From Candidatus Undinarchaeales archaeon (lineage in GTDB: Archaea > SpSt-1190 > JASMDC01): a stretch of 64,000 nt of DNA. The position numbers were made by a program, and so were the translations under genes. Below the pieces are notes generated by a model. It was given only the letters and a program-made list of their open reading frames with translations. It ran no database searches and had not been told where the DNA came from. Positions 35,162 through 42,933 of this stretch are shown one piece after another. The first letter of the stretch is position 1. The number at the start of each line of letters is the position of its first letter. The DNA is taken from NCBI GenBank assembly GCA_030753015.1, contig JASMDC010000007.1, forward strand, positions 62,001-126,000, in the 5' to 3' direction.

Positions 35162-35497
35162 ATGCCCTTCCGCCCCAAGCTCCTGAAGGCCGGCATCTGC
35201 CCTGACTGCGGCGGCGACCTGCTGCTCGTGGGATTCGGCGACGTCAGGAAATTGCGCTGCGAGAAGTGCGGGAAGGATGTGGAAGAGCGCACGGTCCCCG
35301 ACGACCGGGATAAGGAGATCGCCGTCATCGACGTGGAGGAGATGGCAAAGAAGATGGGCACGCTCAAGATACGCTGCCGCAACTGCGGTCGTGTCGGTGT
35401 GATGACCTGGCAGCTCCAGACCCGGCGCCCCGACGAGCCGCCGACACAGTTCTACAAGTGCCTGCGTTGCGGACGTGCATGGAAAGAGTCGCGTTAG
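35162..35497 (+). CDS. tfs: Transcription factor S (archaeal TFIIS-like cleavage factor)
   Basis: 111 residues, normal for TFS. The N-terminal zinc ribbon is CPDC (13-16) and CEKC; the C-terminal ribbon is CRNC...CLRC, with the acidic hairpin RRPDEPPTQFYKC. The DE pair in that loop enters the RNA polymerase secondary channel and stimulates RNA cleavage to rescue backtracked complexes. Box CTCATAAACC (35131-35140) lies about 26 nt before ATG 35162. The N-terminal ribbon begins like RNA polymerase subunit M/RPB9, as expected. It follows the RNA array by 76 nt and has its own promoter. Confidence 0.93.
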   Translation: MPFRPKLLKAGICPDCGGDLLLVGFGDVRKLRCEKCGKDVEERTVPDDRDKEIAVIDVEEMAKKMGTLKIRCRNCGRVGVMTWQLQTRRPDEPPTQFYKCLRCGRAWKESR

Positions 35498-35520
35498 CTT
35501 CCAGCGGCCTTCATCATGCC

Positions 35521-36111
35521 TTAGGGATGGAATTTATGCTTCTTCCAATGCCCGTGGCGGAACTTGTGCTTCTTCCAATGCCTGTGATGCCGCCGGCGCT
35601 TTCTGCCACAGGGATTTCGCCCCTTGAAAGTGGGCTTGGCGGACGGAGCGGCATCGATCCCTGCTTTGGGCGGGCTCACGATGACCGTGCGCTTCACACC
35701 GTCCACGCCCAAGAGCTCATAGATCGTGGACGGGCCCATCCTGGATGACGAAAGGACGATACCGGGTAGCCCTGGATTTACCGGTGCCGGAGCGTCGAAG
35801 ACGTGATCGGTCTCCGGTCCATCGTCGGAATCCGTGTCAGCGGACTGCACCGGTGGGGGGTCATCGGTGATGACCATCGCGGCGGGCTCGCCCGCATTCT
35901 CCTCCTTAGGCTTCTCGACGAGCACCAGCAGTGGTCTATCGGTGACGGCCTCTTCCTCTACGGCAGTCTCCTCCACGATGAAGAGACTCAGACCGTTGCC
36001 CTGGCCCGAACCCCAGTCCTCCGTCCAGAATGCCTGGCCGGACGCAAGGACGACCCCCAAGACCGTTAGTAAGACTGTAGCTAATATGATATAACTTGAC
36101 CTCAATCTCAC
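35521..36111 (-). CDS. Exported or anchored protein with His/Lys-rich tail
   Basis: 196 residues from GTG 36111 (VRLRSSYIILATVLLTVLG), which gives a signal or anchor helix of about 20 residues. The body is acidic and Pro/Asp-rich (about 50-130), then comes SSSRMGPSTIYELLGVDGVKR. The tail is extremely basic: RRRHHRHWKKHKF followed by a second HWKKHKF, an exact 7-residue repeat. The tail could bind metal or nucleic acid. A 10-bp perfect inverted repeat covers the TATA box upstream (36154-36185), so the gene is probably repressed by a specific regulator. No family recognised. Confidence 0.6.
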   Translation of the reverse strand: MRLRSSYIILATVLLTVLGVVLASGQAFWTEDWGSGQGNGLSLFIVEETAVEEEAVTDRPLLVLVEKPKEENAGEPAAMVITDDPPPVQSADTDSDDGPETDHVFDAPAPVNPGLPGIVLSSSRMGPSTIYELLGVDGVKRTVIVSPPKAGIDAAPSAKPTFKGRNPCGRKRRRHHRHWKKHKFRHGHWKKHKFHP

Positions 36112-36153
36112 GCACCTCGTTACTCTCGCTCCTACTAGAATACTAGGCGTCCC

Positions 36154-36185
36154 AGGTATATAACGATTGTTATCACAATCGTTAT
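36154..36185 (-). promoter_or_regulatory. TATA box inside a perfect palindromic operator
   Basis: ATAACGATTG (36160-36169) and CAATCGTTAT (36176-36185) form a perfect 10-bp inverted repeat with a 6-nt centre, overlapping GGTATATAAC (36155-36164). A dimeric repressor bound here would block TBP on the minus-strand gene that ends at 35521. Confidence 0.65.
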
Positions 36186-36241
36186 GGGACCCGGATAGGA
36201 TCAACTCTCGCGTACGCTCGTCGGTGGACCCGCGACCGTGC

Positions 36242-36577
36242 TCACAGCATAGCAAGGGCTATGAAAATGACTAGCAGCGGCAGCCAGAGCGGCAGGAGGG
36301 CGAGCCCTAGAACGACCGAGGACTCCAGAAAGAGGAAGGGGAACACCAGCTTCGTCCCGCTGAACATCCGCGTGGGCTTGTGGAGCTGCATCCCCAAGAA
36401 GTAGACGATGATGTAGTAGTTGAGCACGAACCCGGGCACGGTGAACGAGTCGGAGGCCGGCAGCCCCGGCATCTGGGTGTACTCCTCAACGGAGCGGAAC
36501 CCGTCGTACTCGGGCTGGTGGAGCTCGTACGTCCCGCCCTGCTCGCCCTGTGTGTACAGCACCATGTCCTTGTTCAC
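36242..36577 (-). CDS. Small membrane protein, last gene of the AIM24 operon
   Basis: 111 residues. A soluble N-terminal half (YTQGEQGGTYELHQPEYDG) precedes two hydrophobic segments: VPGFVLNYYIIVYFLGMQL (about 47-65) and a 25-residue C-terminal helix (LALLPLWLPLLVIFIALAML). ATG 36577 overlaps the stop of the third AIM24 gene by 4 nt (ATGA), so it is co-translated. It may anchor the AIM24 complex at the membrane; that is inference. The family is not recognised. Confidence 0.75.
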   Translation of the reverse strand: MNKDMVLYTQGEQGGTYELHQPEYDGFRSVEEYTQMPGLPASDSFTVPGFVLNYYIIVYFLGMQLHKPTRMFSGTKLVFPFLFLESSVVLGLALLPLWLPLLVIFIALAML

Positions 36578-37206
36578 CCCTTCATCGACTGGATGCCCAC
36601 GTACCCCGGCCCCGTGACCTGGAGCAGGAAGAGCCCCTCGCCACCGATGATGATGTTCTCGAGGCCGTGGACTCTGACCAGCTCCAGCTCGACGCTGTGG
36701 TCCTTGAACACCAGGTACCCCTGGTCGATCATCATGGTCTGGCCCTGCTCGAGGCGCGTGATGACGTAGTCACCGTGGACGTGCATGAACACCTTCCCCG
36801 GTCCCGTGAGGTTCTGGAAGATGAGGTTGTCGCGGGCGAAGCTGGCCATGCCGATGAGCCTGATAAGGCTGTGGGACGCCAGGGAGATGGAGAACTGCAC
36901 TGTAGGTTCCATGGCCAGGAAGCCCGAGTGGGCGATGTCGATGGCCTGGCCGGGCTGGAGGTCGAGCTCCTTGATCATCCCTGGCTTGCCGGCGGCGATG
37001 GCGACGGTGCCCGGACCTTCGTACTTGTCCAGTGCCGCTGACTCGCCGGTGAACAGACGTGAGAAGAACCCCATCCCCAGAACGGCGTCGGAGTGGATGT
37101 CGGGCGTTTCGTACAGCATGGCTCCGCGCTCGCACACGATGGTCTCGCCCTGGTAGAGGTCGACCTCCATGACGGGTGCGAAATGGCCTATGATACGTGT
37201 CTCCAT
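36574..37206 (-). CDS. AIM24-family protein, copy 3
   Basis: 210 residues, AIM24/DUF124 (TIGR00266-like) double-psi beta-helix-type protein. Typical segments: YQGETIVCERGAMLYET near the start, GPGTVAIAAGKPGMIKELDL, TGPGKVFMHVHGDYV, and the closing GGEGLFLLQVTGPGYVGIQS. ATG 37206 was chosen because it starts the conserved METRIIGHFAP strand 4 nt after the previous gene ends. AIM24 is a mitochondrial protein in yeast, where it affects inner-membrane organisation; prokaryotic members have no settled function. Confidence 0.88.
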   Translation of the reverse strand: METRIIGHFAPVMEVDLYQGETIVCERGAMLYETPDIHSDAVLGMGFFSRLFTGESAALDKYEGPGTVAIAAGKPGMIKELDLQPGQAIDIAHSGFLAMEPTVQFSISLASHSLIRLIGMASFARDNLIFQNLTGPGKVFMHVHGDYVITRLEQGQTMMIDQGYLVFKDHSVELELVRVHGLENIIIGGEGLFLLQVTGPGYVGIQSMKG

Positions 37207-37210
37207 CCCA

Positions 37211-37843
37211 TCACCACCCCGTGCTCTGGACGCCCACCTTGCCGGGGCCCGTGGCGGTGAGGAGGAAGAGCCCCTCGCCCCCGATGAACACCTTGCGCAG
37301 CCCCTTGATCCTGGTGAGGTCCACATCGACCGATGGGTCCTTGTAGGCCATGTAGCCCTGGTCGAGGTCCATCTTCTGTCCTTGTGCCAGGGTGACCTCG
37401 ACAAGGTCCCCCTTCACCACGACGAACACCCTTCCGGGTCCGGTGAGCTTCTGATAGAAGAATCCCTGGCCACCGAAGAGGAACCTCCAGGGGAGGATGC
37501 CCTTCCACACCCGCTCGATGCCGTACGAGAGGGTGATGTCGCCGGCCATGAACGCGCCTTTGCACACGTCGACGGACTGCCCCGGGCCCAGGTCGAGCTC
37601 CCTTATCATCCCGGGAGAGGAGGCCGAGAGGCCGATGACGCCCGGACCGGTGTACTTGTTCACGGCGATGGTCTCGCCCGTCAGCCACTTCTTGATAGCG
37701 GCGAACAGGCCGCCCACCATGCTCTCCATATGTGTGGAGGAGGATGCGTAGATCATGGCCCCTGCCTCGCACATGATGGTCTCGCCCTCGTTGAGCTGGA
37801 CCTCGAGGATGGGCGTGTATCCGCCGATCTTGCGGATGTTCAA
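37211..37843 (-). CDS. AIM24-family protein, copy 2
   Basis: 210 residues. It aligns along its whole length with the two flanking genes: LNEGETIMCEAGAMIYA, TGPGVIGLSASSPGMIRELDL, TGPGRVFVVVKGDLV and GGEGLFLLTATGPGKVGVQS. The start ATG 37843 overlaps the previous stop by 4 nt. A ~12-residue insertion (KGILPWRFLFGGQGF) distinguishes it from copy 3. Three diverged paralogues in one operon suggest a hetero-oligomeric ring or shell rather than recent duplication for dosage. Confidence 0.88.
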   Translation of the reverse strand: MNIRKIGGYTPILEVQLNEGETIMCEAGAMIYASSSTHMESMVGGLFAAIKKWLTGETIAVNKYTGPGVIGLSASSPGMIRELDLGPGQSVDVCKGAFMAGDITLSYGIERVWKGILPWRFLFGGQGFFYQKLTGPGRVFVVVKGDLVEVTLAQGQKMDLDQGYMAYKDPSVDVDLTRIKGLRKVFIGGEGLFLLTATGPGKVGVQSTGW

Positions 37844-38550
37844 ATCAGCCTCAACCTCCTGGCCCGTGAATAGGGGATGGACCGTCCCATGATGAACATG
37901 CTCTTGATGGAGTGGATGCCCACGTAGCCGGGCCCCTCCAGCTCGAAGAGGAAGAATCCCTCACCGCCGAGCAGGCCCTTCTTCAGGGTGTCGAATATCC
38001 CCTCACCCACCTTGCGCAGGGTGACGGCAACGGTGCTGTCCTTGAACAGGAAATGCTTCTCGTCCATCACGAGCTTCTCACCGGGCTGGAGGTACTTGAT
38101 AACGCAGTCGCCGGGGACGTGGATGAACACCGTTCCAGGGCCCTGGATCTTCTCCAGCACCAGTCCGACACCCGACAGTCCGACCAGGATCTTGTTGACG
38201 ATCCCGCCGCCCAGGAGCTCAGTGACCCATTCGATCGAGAGGTTGACGGTGTTCTCCGCCGCGAGGAACGCGGCTTTGCTCACGTCCAGTTTCTGGCCGC
38301 CCTCGAGCGTGACGTAACGCACATCGCCGGGCGAGGACTTGGACATGCCCAGGGTACCGGGTCCCGTGTAGAGGTTGAGGGCCACGGTCTCGCCCGAGGC
38401 GGCGCGGCCGAACAGGCCCTTCACGCTGGCCTCGAACTCCATGTCGTGGTCCTTGTAGATCATGGCCCCGCCCTCGCAGTAGACGGATTCCCCTACTTCG
38501 AGCGTTGCCTCAAGTATGGGGATGAACCCTCCCATGACCTTGAAGTTCAC
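37840..38550 (-). CDS. AIM24-family protein, copy 1
   Basis: 236 residues from GTG 38550 (MNFKVMGGFIPILEATLE), first in the operon. Family segments: VGESVYCEGGAMIYKD, TGPGTLGMSKSSPGDVRYV, QGPGTVFIHVPGDCV and GGEGFFLFELEGPGYVGIHS. It has an extra basic C-terminal tail (GRSIPYSRARRLRL) absent from the other two. Its promoter region is shared with divergent trkH (box at 38591-38598), about 45 nt upstream of this start. Confidence 0.87.
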   Translation of the reverse strand: MNFKVMGGFIPILEATLEVGESVYCEGGAMIYKDHDMEFEASVKGLFGRAASGETVALNLYTGPGTLGMSKSSPGDVRYVTLEGGQKLDVSKAAFLAAENTVNLSIEWVTELLGGGIVNKILVGLSGVGLVLEKIQGPGTVFIHVPGDCVIKYLQPGEKLVMDEKHFLFKDSTVAVTLRKVGEGIFDTLKKGLLGGEGFFLFELEGPGYVGIHSIKSMFIMGRSIPYSRARRLRLI

Positions 38551-38590
38551 TGAAACCCTCCCCGTTGTGCTCTCTAATGGCTGGCAATTG

Positions 38591-38598
38591 ATATAAAG
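38591..38598. promoter_or_regulatory. TATA element between the AIM24 operon and trkH
   Basis: ATATAAAG read on the plus strand, 25-28 nt before the trkH ATG at 38620. On the minus strand the same bases read CTTTATAT, upstream of the AIM24 operon start. Confidence 0.55.
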
Positions 38599-38619
38599 GA
38601 AACGCTCAAGGATGGTGCC

Positions 38620-40056
38620 ATGCGCGTGCGGGTCATCGCGGCCTACCTGGGGGCCGTGCTGCGCATCGTCGGTGCCACGCTCCTCGTCCCCGCCCTGATG
38701 GGGGCGGCGGCGGGCGAGCCATGGTACACCGTCTCGGCACATATCGTAGCTGCGGTCCTGGCCCTGCTGTGCTGGACCGTGTCCCGGCACCTCGTGATCG
38801 AGGCCCCCACGGTCCAGGAGGCTATGGCCGTGTGCACCCTCTCGTGGGTGGTGGTCTCGGGCGTGGGGGCCATCCCGTTCTACCTGGTCGGGCACATGAC
38901 CCCTCTAGACGCGTACTTCGAGGCCGTCTCGGGATTCACGACCACGGGCATAACCATGGTGGCCGATCCCGCCGCCCTTCCTGCAAGCCTCCTGCTGTGG
39001 CGTGCGCTCACCCAGTGGCTGGGGGGGCTTGGGATCCTCACCTTCTTCCTGGCGGTGGTGGTCCCCGGCTCGTCGGCGGCGTTCCAGCTCTTTGCCGCAG
39101 AGACACACAAGGTGGATGCCGGGCGCCTGCGCCCCGGGCTGATCTCGTCGATCCAGGGGCTGTGGTGGGTGTACGTGGGGCTCACCGTGGCCGCGGCGGT
39201 CACGTTCGCTGCGCTCGGGATGGATCCCTTCGACGCACTGGCCCACGCGCTGACATGCCTCTCCACAGGCGGCTACTCGACCCGGGCAGCAAGCATCGCC
39301 GCGTACCCCGCCGCCGTGGTGCCGGCCATCATCCTCTTCATGGCCCTAGGCGGAGTGAACTTCGCCATAATTCACCTGGCGCTCACCAAGGACCTGCGCC
39401 GGGCCCTGGGCAACTACGAGCTGAAGGCCTACGTCCTCATCATCGTGCTCACCACGCTCCTGGTGTGGAGCGACCTGCGCTGGCATACCGCACCCACCGG
39501 CACCGAGGGCTCGGAGGCCGCCTTCCAGGTGGTGTCCGTACTCACGTCAACGGGCTTCGCCACCCGGGACATCGGGACGTTCCCGGCGGTGTCGCGCGTG
39601 GTGTTCCTCGTGCTCATGGTCATTGGCGGGTGCGTGGGCTCCACTGGCGGCGGGCTCAAGGTGGCCCGGTTCGTGCTCCTGCTCAAGCTCGCCCGACGCG
39701 AGCTGTACCGCCTGCGCATCCCCCGACGGGCGGTGGCGCCCGTGGTGGTAGCAGAGAAACCCGTGCCCGAGTCCGCACTCACCCGCATCGCCGGTATGTT
39801 CGTGCTCTACCTGGCACTGCTGCTGGTCGGTACCCTGGTAACCCTGGCGTTCCACGGGGACATGGGGCCCTTCGAGGCGGCCAGCGGGATGTTCTCGGCG
39901 CTGGGCAACATCGGGCCCTGGTACGTGCCTGCGGGCACGCAGCTCCACGCCGCCGTCAAGCTAACCTATATATTTGGTATGCTCGCAGGTAGGCTTGAGA
40001 TCCTGCCGCTCCTGGTCCTGGCCGATCCCAAGACCTGGAAAGGCTTCCCAAGGTGA
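38620..40056 (+). CDS. trkH: TrkH-type potassium uptake channel subunit
   Basis: 478 residues with about ten membrane segments. It contains the four pore-loop regions of the TrkH/KtrB family, e.g. FEAVSGFTTTGITMV (first filter TTTG), LTCLSTGGYSTRAAS (second), VVSVLTSTGFATRD (third) and FSALGNIGPWYVP (fourth); Gly residues of the K+ filter are present in each. LGGLGILTFFLAVVVPGSS is also typical. It forms a K+ (or Na+/K+) channel gated by the cytosolic TrkA ring encoded next, which starts 9 nt after its stop. Leaderless start. Confidence 0.95.
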   Translation: MRVRVIAAYLGAVLRIVGATLLVPALMGAAAGEPWYTVSAHIVAAVLALLCWTVSRHLVIEAPTVQEAMAVCTLSWVVVSGVGAIPFYLVGHMTPLDAYFEAVSGFTTTGITMVADPAALPASLLLWRALTQWLGGLGILTFFLAVVVPGSSAAFQLFAAETHKVDAGRLRPGLISSIQGLWWVYVGLTVAAAVTFAALGMDPFDALAHALTCLSTGGYSTRAASIAAYPAAVVPAIILFMALGGVNFAIIHLALTKDLRRALGNYELKAYVLIIVLTTLLVWSDLRWHTAPTGTEGSEAAFQVVSVLTSTGFATRDIGTFPAVSRVVFLVLMVIGGCVGSTGGGLKVARFVLLLKLARRELYRLRIPRRAVAPVVVAEKPVPESALTRIAGMFVLYLALLLVGTLVTLAFHGDMGPFEAASGMFSALGNIGPWYVPAGTQLHAAVKLTYIFGMLAGRLEILPLLVLADPKTWKGFPR

Positions 40057-40064
40057 ACTGAACC

Positions 40065-40727
40065 ATGCACGTCATCATCGTCGGGGCGGGGCTGCTGGGC
40101 CGTAAGCTGGCCAAAGGGCTCGCCGAGAACGGCCACGACGTCGTCGTGGTCGAGGAGGATCACCAGCAGTGCGAGGACGTGCGCGCCGAGTCGGGCGCCC
40201 TGGTCATCAACGGCTCGCCCGAGCGGCCTGCCGTGCTGGAGGAAGCGGGTATCGACCGTGCCGATACCCTCGTTGCCGTCCTGCCCAAGGACCTGGAGAA
40301 CGTGGCCGTGTGCGTCATCGGCAAACGCTACAAGGTCCCCAAGATAGTCGCCAAGATCGTGGATCCCGATTATGACGAGGTGTTCCGGCTGGCGGGCGCC
40401 CACCACGTCGAGGGATGGGCCGACATCCTCTACAACGAGATGATGCTTGAGATCGAGGAGCCCACCGTCCGCAGGGTGGCGAGCCTGGCCAGAGGTGAGG
40501 CCGAGCTCCTGATAGTCAAGGTGCCCGAGGGCTCGTCCATCACTGGGAAGAGCGTGTCCGAGCTGGCCGCCCAGGACGACTTCCCCGAGGGCTTCCTGTT
40601 CGTAGCGGTCATCCGCGAGGGGAAGGTCATCATCACACACGGCAAGACGAAGATCCAGGCAGGCGACGACGTTGTCGTGGTCGCCACGGCGGAGGACGTA
40701 CCGCGGATCGGGAAGCTGGTGGGGTAG
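40065..40727 (+). CDS. trkA: TrkA-type regulatory subunit of K+ uptake
   Basis: 220 residues: one RCK_N Rossmann domain (VIIVGAGLLGRKLAKGLAENG, acidic VVVEED at the end of strand 2) and one RCK_C domain (about 135-220, GSSITGKSVSEL and AGDDVVVVATAEDV). Bacterial E. coli TrkA has two copies; a single copy as here is the usual archaeal and KtrA form. It binds NAD(H)/ATP and gates TrkH. Its gene starts 9 nt after trkH and a strong terminator follows (40749-40793). Confidence 0.95.
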   Translation: MHVIIVGAGLLGRKLAKGLAENGHDVVVVEEDHQQCEDVRAESGALVINGSPERPAVLEEAGIDRADTLVAVLPKDLENVAVCVIGKRYKVPKIVAKIVDPDYDEVFRLAGAHHVEGWADILYNEMMLEIEEPTVRRVASLARGEAELLIVKVPEGSSITGKSVSELAAQDDFPEGFLFVAVIREGKVIITHGKTKIQAGDDVVVVATAEDVPRIGKLVG

Positions 40728-40748
40728 AGGGTCGGCGAAGAAATACTC

Positions 40749-40793
40749 CCACTCCTATGAGTTCTCGGAGTGGCGTTCGGCGTGCGGTTTTTT
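40749..40793. terminator. Terminator after trkHA
   Basis: CCACTCC (40749-40755) pairs with GGAGTGG (40767-40773), then six T at 40788-40793. It lies between trkA and the convergent small gene ending at 40800. Confidence 0.65.
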
Positions 40794-40799
40794 GTTCAG

Positions 40800-41063
40800 T
40801 TACTTGTTCGCTTCAGCGTTCCAGACACGTGAGAGTATCTCCAACAGCTCCTCCCTGAGCTCGTCGGGGATAAAGACACGGTCCTCGGGTCGCCATCTGC
40901 CGCCTTCCCGGGTATAGTAGATGAGCTGGACTCCGGTCTTGAGCCGCTTGATCACGTACTCGGACTCACCGCTCTGGGTCTGGATCCGTTCGCTCACCTG
41001 CTTCCGGTAGGTTCTCTCCAATGCTTTCTGCTTTTCCCACTGGTTCAGGCCCTCATAGACCAT
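40800..41063 (-). CDS. Small charged protein, unknown
   Basis: 87 residues. The N-terminal half is a basic helix (NQWEKQKALERTYRKQVSERI); the rest alternates strands and ends with an acidic helix (PDELREELLEILSRVW). A TATA element in CATAGATATAAG (about 41080-41091, plus-strand reading) lies about 24 nt before ATG 41063. Looks like a genuine cytoplasmic protein; no family recognised. Confidence 0.7.
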   Translation of the reverse strand: MVYEGLNQWEKQKALERTYRKQVSERIQTQSGESEYVIKRLKTGVQLIYYTREGGRWRPEDRVFIPDELREELLEILSRVWNAEANK

Positions 41064-41146
41064 TAAGGAAGGGGGGAACCATAGATATAAGAACCTTCCC
41101 TCGGGGGCGACGAAGGTTTAAATCGCCGTAGATATCGATCTTAATT

Positions 41147-41389
41147 GTGGCGCAGGTGCACGAATTCGTATCGAAGAAACTGAGGCTCGACGCAGCGGCC
41201 AATGGTCCGGTGGCCGCACGACCGTACGCCCTCGATCGACCTCTTGATGCTTTGCGATCACTTGTCTATTATCCACGTCAAACCCGGGTAGAGGGCGCCG
41301 ATAAAGCCCACGGCCATCCCGATCCCAAGTTCGAGCTCATGCTCAGCCCGCAGGTTGTCGGCGACCTTGTGGACCACATCATCAGGTAG
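41147..41389 (+). CDS. Possible short gene overlapping a convergent gene
   Basis: 80 residues from GTG 41147. It has a well-placed box, GTTTAAATC at 41115-41123, 28 nt upstream, and the first ~38 codons (MAQVHEFVSKKLRLDAA) look coding. The last ~44 codons lie antisense to the convergent gene 41258-41659. It may be the 5' remnant of a longer gene cut by rearrangement. I list it because of the promoter, not because of any domain. Confidence 0.3.
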   Translation: MAQVHEFVSKKLRLDAAANGPVAARPYALDRPLDALRSLVYYPRQTRVEGADKAHGHPDPKFELMLSPQVVGDLVDHIIR

Positions 41390-41659
41390 GTGAACGTACT
41401 CGCCGCCCTCGTTCTTGTTGAAGTAGTCCGTGCCCGATAGTCCCTTGTCATCGGTGTACACACGGTTACCCCGATCGTCCTCCCAGTGCGACTCCGCGTC
41501 GAGATACCCAGCAAGGCATGCGGCACCGAACATACTGTAGCCTATCGCCGTGAGCCCGGCCTTGTCTACCCTGCTCAGATCCTCCGTCTGGGAATAGGCT
41601 CTAGTGTCCAGTGGACCCGTGGCCGCGTATCTGTCCGATTCAAGGTCGATCCCGTACAT
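41258..41659 (-). CDS. Small membrane protein, unknown
   Basis: 133 residues. A short hydrophobic segment (AIGYSMFGAACLAGYL, about 38-53) and a C-terminal one (LGIGMAVGFIGALYPGLTWI, about 111-130) flank an acidic, Tyr-rich loop (HWEDDRGNRVYTDDKGLSG). Codon usage resembles the neighbours. Not recognised. Its C-terminal third overlaps the doubtful gene at 41147. Confidence 0.6.
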   Translation of the reverse strand: MYGIDLESDRYAATGPLDTRAYSQTEDLSRVDKAGLTAIGYSMFGAACLAGYLDAESHWEDDRGNRVYTDDKGLSGTDYFNKNEGGEYVHLPDDVVHKVADNLRAEHELELGIGMAVGFIGALYPGLTWIIDK

Positions 41660-41739
41660 CTTGGTGAGCCTCCTTTTCGGTCGTTACTACCGGCGGTCGT
41701 AATAGAAGCGGTTATACTATGTCGTACACTACATTTTCA

Positions 41740-42033
41740 ATGGTCACCGGAAAGCTGGTGATATACGAGCTCAACCACCTCCCACTAAAGGAACGCAACC
41801 GGTTCTGTCGGAGGTTCTACGGGTGGAACGACCGGGCCAACGGTGGCAAGTACACCTACAGCCGGGCGGGATTCCTCGAGGACGTTCCTTTCGTCAGGCC
41901 CGAGAAGTCAGTCCTCATCATCCGAAACGAGGACGTGGGCCGGGTGCTCGCCTTCCTTCACGAGTACGACGCACAGAGCCATATCCGCGATGTAACCCTC
42001 ACCGAGGATGATCTGCAGGAGCTCGGGATGTGA
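41740..42033 (+). CDS. Conserved archaeal small protein, unknown
   Basis: 97 residues from ATG 41740 (MVTGKLVIYELNHL). I chose it over ATG 41719 because GTTATACTA (41711-41719) lies 26 nt upstream and would overlap the earlier start. The pattern RNRFCRRFYGWNDRANGGKY, then VRPEKSVLIIRNEDV and a final acidic TLTEDDLQELGM resembles a small protein family that I recall from several archaea, with no known function. The basic, aromatic first part suggests nucleic-acid binding, which is a guess. Confidence 0.75.
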   Translation: MVTGKLVIYELNHLPLKERNRFCRRFYGWNDRANGGKYTYSRAGFLEDVPFVRPEKSVLIIRNEDVGRVLAFLHEYDAQSHIRDVTLTEDDLQELGM

Positions 42034-42048
42034 ATCTCGGCGACATAC

Positions 42049-42849
42049 CTACGCGCCGATCTCGAGCTCGTAGATGTGCAGCTGGCCGCGGACCTCCACC
42101 GGCTCGACCCGGTGGGTGGTGAGGAGACCGTCGTCATCGGGAGCATAGCGGTAGACCTGCACCATGGGCACGTACCCATCGCAGAGGACAGCATACCCGC
42201 CCTCGCGCACCGCCAGTGCCTGGTCATGGATTGTAATGCCACTGGAGACCACGAGCTGGAGGTCGAGGCCCTCGTCATCGACCTCGGCCTGAAGGCACCC
42301 AGGATTGCGGACCGCGCCCCATGCATGCTCCTGGTAGTGGTCGGCGCATATCTCCACGCCCATATCGAGGCCCTTGTAGGTGAACGCACCGTCCTCGCTC
42401 CCGCTCGCAAACTCCCTGCCGTAAGCAAGAGCTATGTCGGCCTCACCACCGTCGAACATCTTCCCGTAGTCGCGGACGACCTTCCCGTCATGAATGATAG
42501 GCAGCGTGTTATGGACGTGCTCCTTGTCCTGCCAGACATAGGTACCGGGGAGGAGCAGGAGGTCCTTGCCCTTGGTCCGTGCGGCCATCCCGCTCACCAG
42601 CTCGTCCTTCTCCTTGGGGGAGAGGGGCCGGCCCGGAAGGAAGAAGTACTCCGGCGCCACCAGGACGTCGACGTCGGCGTCGAGAGCACGCTCGATGATG
42701 CCCTCGTAAACGGACACACCGTGGGTGTCGTAGGGCCCCTTCTCCGGGAGCCCGAAATCCTTGCTCGATGTCTCTTTTTGGATGAGGCCGACGCGGATCG
42801 TGCGTGGCCGCTCCTCGGGACCACCTATGTCAAGGTCGTACGCGGACAT
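42049..42849 (-). CDS. Nitrilase-superfamily carbon-nitrogen hydrolase, copy 1
   Basis: 266 residues. The nitrilase-fold triad is visible: Glu67 (LVAPEYFF), Lys130 (VVRDYGKMFDGG) and Cys168 (GVEICADHY). Such enzymes cut amides or nitriles through a Cys thioester in the cytoplasm. The order and spacing (63 and 38 residues) fit the superfamily. It shares full-length similarity with the next gene upstream (43734-42934). ATG 42849; TATA element TTATAAAG (42878-42885) is 32 nt upstream. Substrate unknown. Confidence 0.85.
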   Translation of the reverse strand: MSAYDLDIGGPEERPRTIRVGLIQKETSSKDFGLPEKGPYDTHGVSVYEGIIERALDADVDVLVAPEYFFLPGRPLSPKEKDELVSGMAARTKGKDLLLLPGTYVWQDKEHVHNTLPIIHDGKVVRDYGKMFDGGEADIALAYGREFASGSEDGAFTYKGLDMGVEICADHYQEHAWGAVRNPGCLQAEVDDEGLDLQLVVSSGITIHDQALAVREGGYAVLCDGYVPMVQVYRYAPDDDGLLTTHRVEPVEVRGQLHIYELEIGA

Positions 42850-42933
42850 GGATGAGACGCCGTGCCTTGCGGTCGGCTTATAAAGATTCTGTTCCCCCTG
42901 GCAGGGTTGCGCACGCTCGATAATGGGTACGGC

